Shown: piece after piece, positions 62,512-64,000 of the stretch
Layout of the letters: each line of letters opens with the position of its first letter
How positions within the stretch are numbered: the stretch's first letter is position 1
Origin: Enterobacteriaceae bacterium RIT714
Lineage (GTDB): Bacteria > Pseudomonadota > Gammaproteobacteria > Enterobacterales > Enterobacteriaceae
Assembly: GCA_009668015.1 (NCBI GenBank)
Contig: WJYB01000006.1
Coordinates: 62,001 to 126,000, forward strand
Length of the DNA: 64,000 nucleotides
Direction: 5' to 3'
Made by a program: the position numbers and the translations under genes
Notes under the pieces: generated by a model
The model's database searches: none
What the model was told of the DNA's origin: nothing
What the model saw: the letters and a program-made list of their open reading frames with translations, nothing else

Positions 62512-64000
62512 TTATGCCACTTTCGCGACCGCTTCTGCTTCCGGGCGTTTCAGCACCGCGTAAGACAGACCCGCCACCAGCGTACCCGCGATAATCGCGA
62601 ACAGATAACCCAGAACCGGGGTAATCGCGCCAGGGATCAGCAGGACAAACAGACCGCCGTGCGGAGCCATCAGTTTTGCGCCAATGGCCATCGAGATTGC
62701 GCCAGTCACCGCACCGCCAACGATACAGCAAGGCAGGACACGCATTGGGTCACGGGCGGCGAACGGAATTGCCCCTTCAGTAATGAAGCACAGTCCCAAT
62801 ACCAGAGCCGCTTTGCCACCCTCTTGCTGCGCCTTGTCGAACTTACGACGAGCAATTATCGTTGCCAGGCCCAGCGCCAGAGGAGGCACCATACCCGCCG
62901 CCATGATCGCTGCCATTGGCGCATACGTCTGGGTACTCAGCAGGCCGACACCAAAGGCGTATGCCGCTTTATTGACCGGGCCACCCATATCGGTACACAT
63001 CATGCCACCGAGGATTGCACCGAGCAGGACCGCATTAGCGGTACCCATGGTTTGCAGCCAGTGGGTCAGACCTTCGAGGATCCCGGCGACCGGTTTACCA
63101 ATCAGGTAAATCATACCCAGGCCAACCACCAGGCTGGAAATCAGCGGGATGATCAGAATAGGTTTCAGTGCTTCCATACTTTGCGGCAGCTTCAGCTTAG
63201 AGCTGATGGCCTTCGCCACATAGCCTGCGAGAAAACCGGCAATGATACCGCCGATAAAACCTGAACCGGTGCTCACTGCCAGCATCCCGCCGATAAGACC
63301 TGGGGTCAGACCCGGACGGTCAGCGATGGAAAATGCAATGTAACCGGCCAATACCGGCACCATCAGTGCGAACGCAGAGCCGCCGCCAATCTGCATCAAC
63401 GCAGCCGCCAGCGTTCCCGGCTCTTTGAATGCTTCGATACCGAATGCAAACGAGAGCGCAATACACAAACCGCCCGCAACCACCATCGGCAGCATGTAAG
63501 ACACGCCCGTCAACAGGTGACGGTACGCACCCGCAGACTCTTTTTTACCGTCGGTTGCGGAAGATGCCGCTTTGCCCGTCGCCTGATAAGGACTGGCTTC
63601 TGCCAGCGCTTTATCAAACTCCTGCGACGTTTTCTTCAACGCCAGACCGGTAGAGGTGCGATACATCGGCTTACCGGCAAATTTTGCCAGATCCACTTCG
63701 ATATCAGCAGCAACAATCACCAGATCCGCTTCAGCCACTTCTTCTGGGGTAATCGCATTACCTGCGCCTACAGAACCACGGGTTTCCACCTTCACCCACC
63801 AGCCACGTTTTTTCGCTTCGGTTTCAATAGCTTCTGCAGCCATAAAGGTGTGAGCCACGCCGGTCGGGCAGGCTGTGATGGCGACCACACGTTTCGGACC
63901 GTTAGCCGTCACAGCCGGAGCAGCGACGGGTGCGCTGTACACCTCTGCGTGACCTTTCGCTTCGCTCAGGAACAGCTCCGGATGCGCGACTGCGCGATTA
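62512..64000 (-). CDS. fruA: PTS fructose-specific EIIBC component FruA (5' end outside window)
   Basis: About 496 C-terminal residues of the fructose permease, which imports fructose as fructose 1-phosphate. Visible parts are the linker, EIIB with the phosphorylated Cys in ITACPTGVAHTFMAAEA, and the full EIIC membrane domain (GLTPGLIGGMLAVSTGSG; CTDMGGPVNKAAYAFG). The frame stays open to the window end, with typical FruA linker residues (AHPELFLSEAKGHAEV), so the real start, and fruK/fruB, lie beyond 64000. In E. coli yeiI-psuK lie between nfo and fruA; here they are absent. Confidence 0.95.
   Translation of the reverse strand, partial: NRAVAHPELFLSEAKGHAEVYSAPVAAPAVTANGPKRVVAITACPTGVAHTFMAAEAIETEAKKRGWWVKVETRGSVGAGNAITPEEVAEADLVIVAADIEVDLAKFAGKPMYRTSTGLALKKTSQEFDKALAEASPYQATGKAASSATDGKKESAGAYRHLLTGVSYMLPMVVAGGLCIALSFAFGIEAFKEPGTLAAALMQIGGGSAFALMVPVLAGYIAFSIADRPGLTPGLIGGMLAVSTGSGFIGGIIAGFLAGYVAKAISSKLKLPQSMEALKPILIIPLISSLVVGLGMIYLIGKPVAGILEGLTHWLQTMGTANAVLLGAILGGMMCTDMGGPVNKAAYAFGVGLLSTQTYAPMAAIMAAGMVPPLALGLATIIARRKFDKAQQEGGKAALVLGLCFITEGAIPFAARDPMRVLPCCIVGGAVTGAISMAIGAKLMAPHGGLFVLLIPGAITPVLGYLFAIIAGTLVAGLSYAVLKRPEAEAVAKVA

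Noticed and set aside
62512-63942. FruA read as starting at GTG 63942
   Set aside because: The frame continues upstream to the window end with residues typical of the FruA linker, so this GTG is internal.

Overview
The window is chromosomal DNA of a gamma-proteobacterium of the family Enterobacteriaceae. Most of it follows the gene order of the Escherichia coli K-12 region from mrp-metG to fruA (mrp, metG, yehS, btsRS, mlrA, yohO, yehWXY-osmF, bglX, dld, pbpG, yohC, yohD, yohF, mdtQ, yohP, dusC, yohJK, cdd, sanA, mglCAB, galS, yeiB-folE, yeiG, cirA, lysP, yeiE, yeiH, nfo, fruA), and the proteins closely resemble their E. coli counterparts. The differences (adjacent dat/ddc, a bglGFB-type operon between yohP and dusC, a GH28/transporter operon next to bglX, an intact mdtQ, and no yeiI-psuK block between nfo and fruA) suggest the Enterobacter / Lelliottia / Leclercia group rather than Escherichia or Salmonella. 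The species assignment is inference.

Layout. 1-2450 is accessory DNA. It holds the 3' part of a type VI secretion hcp gene, translationally coupled to a Tlde1-like L,D-transpeptidase-fold toxin and a probable periplasmic immunity protein, then a decayed IS3-family insertion sequence. 2450-3550 holds a 40-residue membrane peptide gene and a small lipoprotein gene. 3787-6648 is dat-ddc (2,4-diaminobutyrate to 1,3-diaminopropane). 6710-10506 is a three-gene polysaccharide export/phosphorelay module (Wza/GfcE, Wzb/Etp, Wzc/Etk) with no glycosyltransferase genes beside it. 11003-11765 carries rcnB and a GNAT gene. 11788-22915 is the conserved mrp / metG / yehS / btsRS / mlrA / yohO / yehWXY-osmF block. 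22996-27130 is an overlapping three-gene operon (GH28 glycosidase, GPH-type symporter, MFS transporter), probably for pectin-derived oligosaccharides. 27476-37534 is bglX, dld, an acetyltransferase, pbpG, yohC, yohD, yohF, mdtQ and yohP. 37581-41900 is an aryl-beta-glucoside PTS operon (bglG, bglF, bglB order) with two antitermination leaders. 42132-55523 is dusC, yohJK, cdd, sanA, the mgl-galS galactose system, yeiB-folE, an MFS gene and yeiG. 55628-64000 is cirA, lysP, yeiE, yeiH, nfo and the 3' part of fruA.

Carbohydrate uptake under catabolite and specific control is a recurring theme. The mgl and galS promoters share one composite CRP + GalR/GalS operator design. The bgl operon has two ribonucleic antiterminator/terminator pairs. 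The GH28 operon has an extended CRP-like palindrome and an inverted repeat that overlaps its ribosome binding site. A second, perfect 14-bp inverted repeat buries the ribosome binding site of nfo.

No rRNA, tRNA, CRISPR array, prophage or replication origin was recognised. The items most worth follow-up are the orphan Hcp-toxin-immunity trio, the GH28 two-transporter operon with its leader hairpin, the nfo leader hairpin, and the 8-bp tandem repeat between yeiG and cirA.
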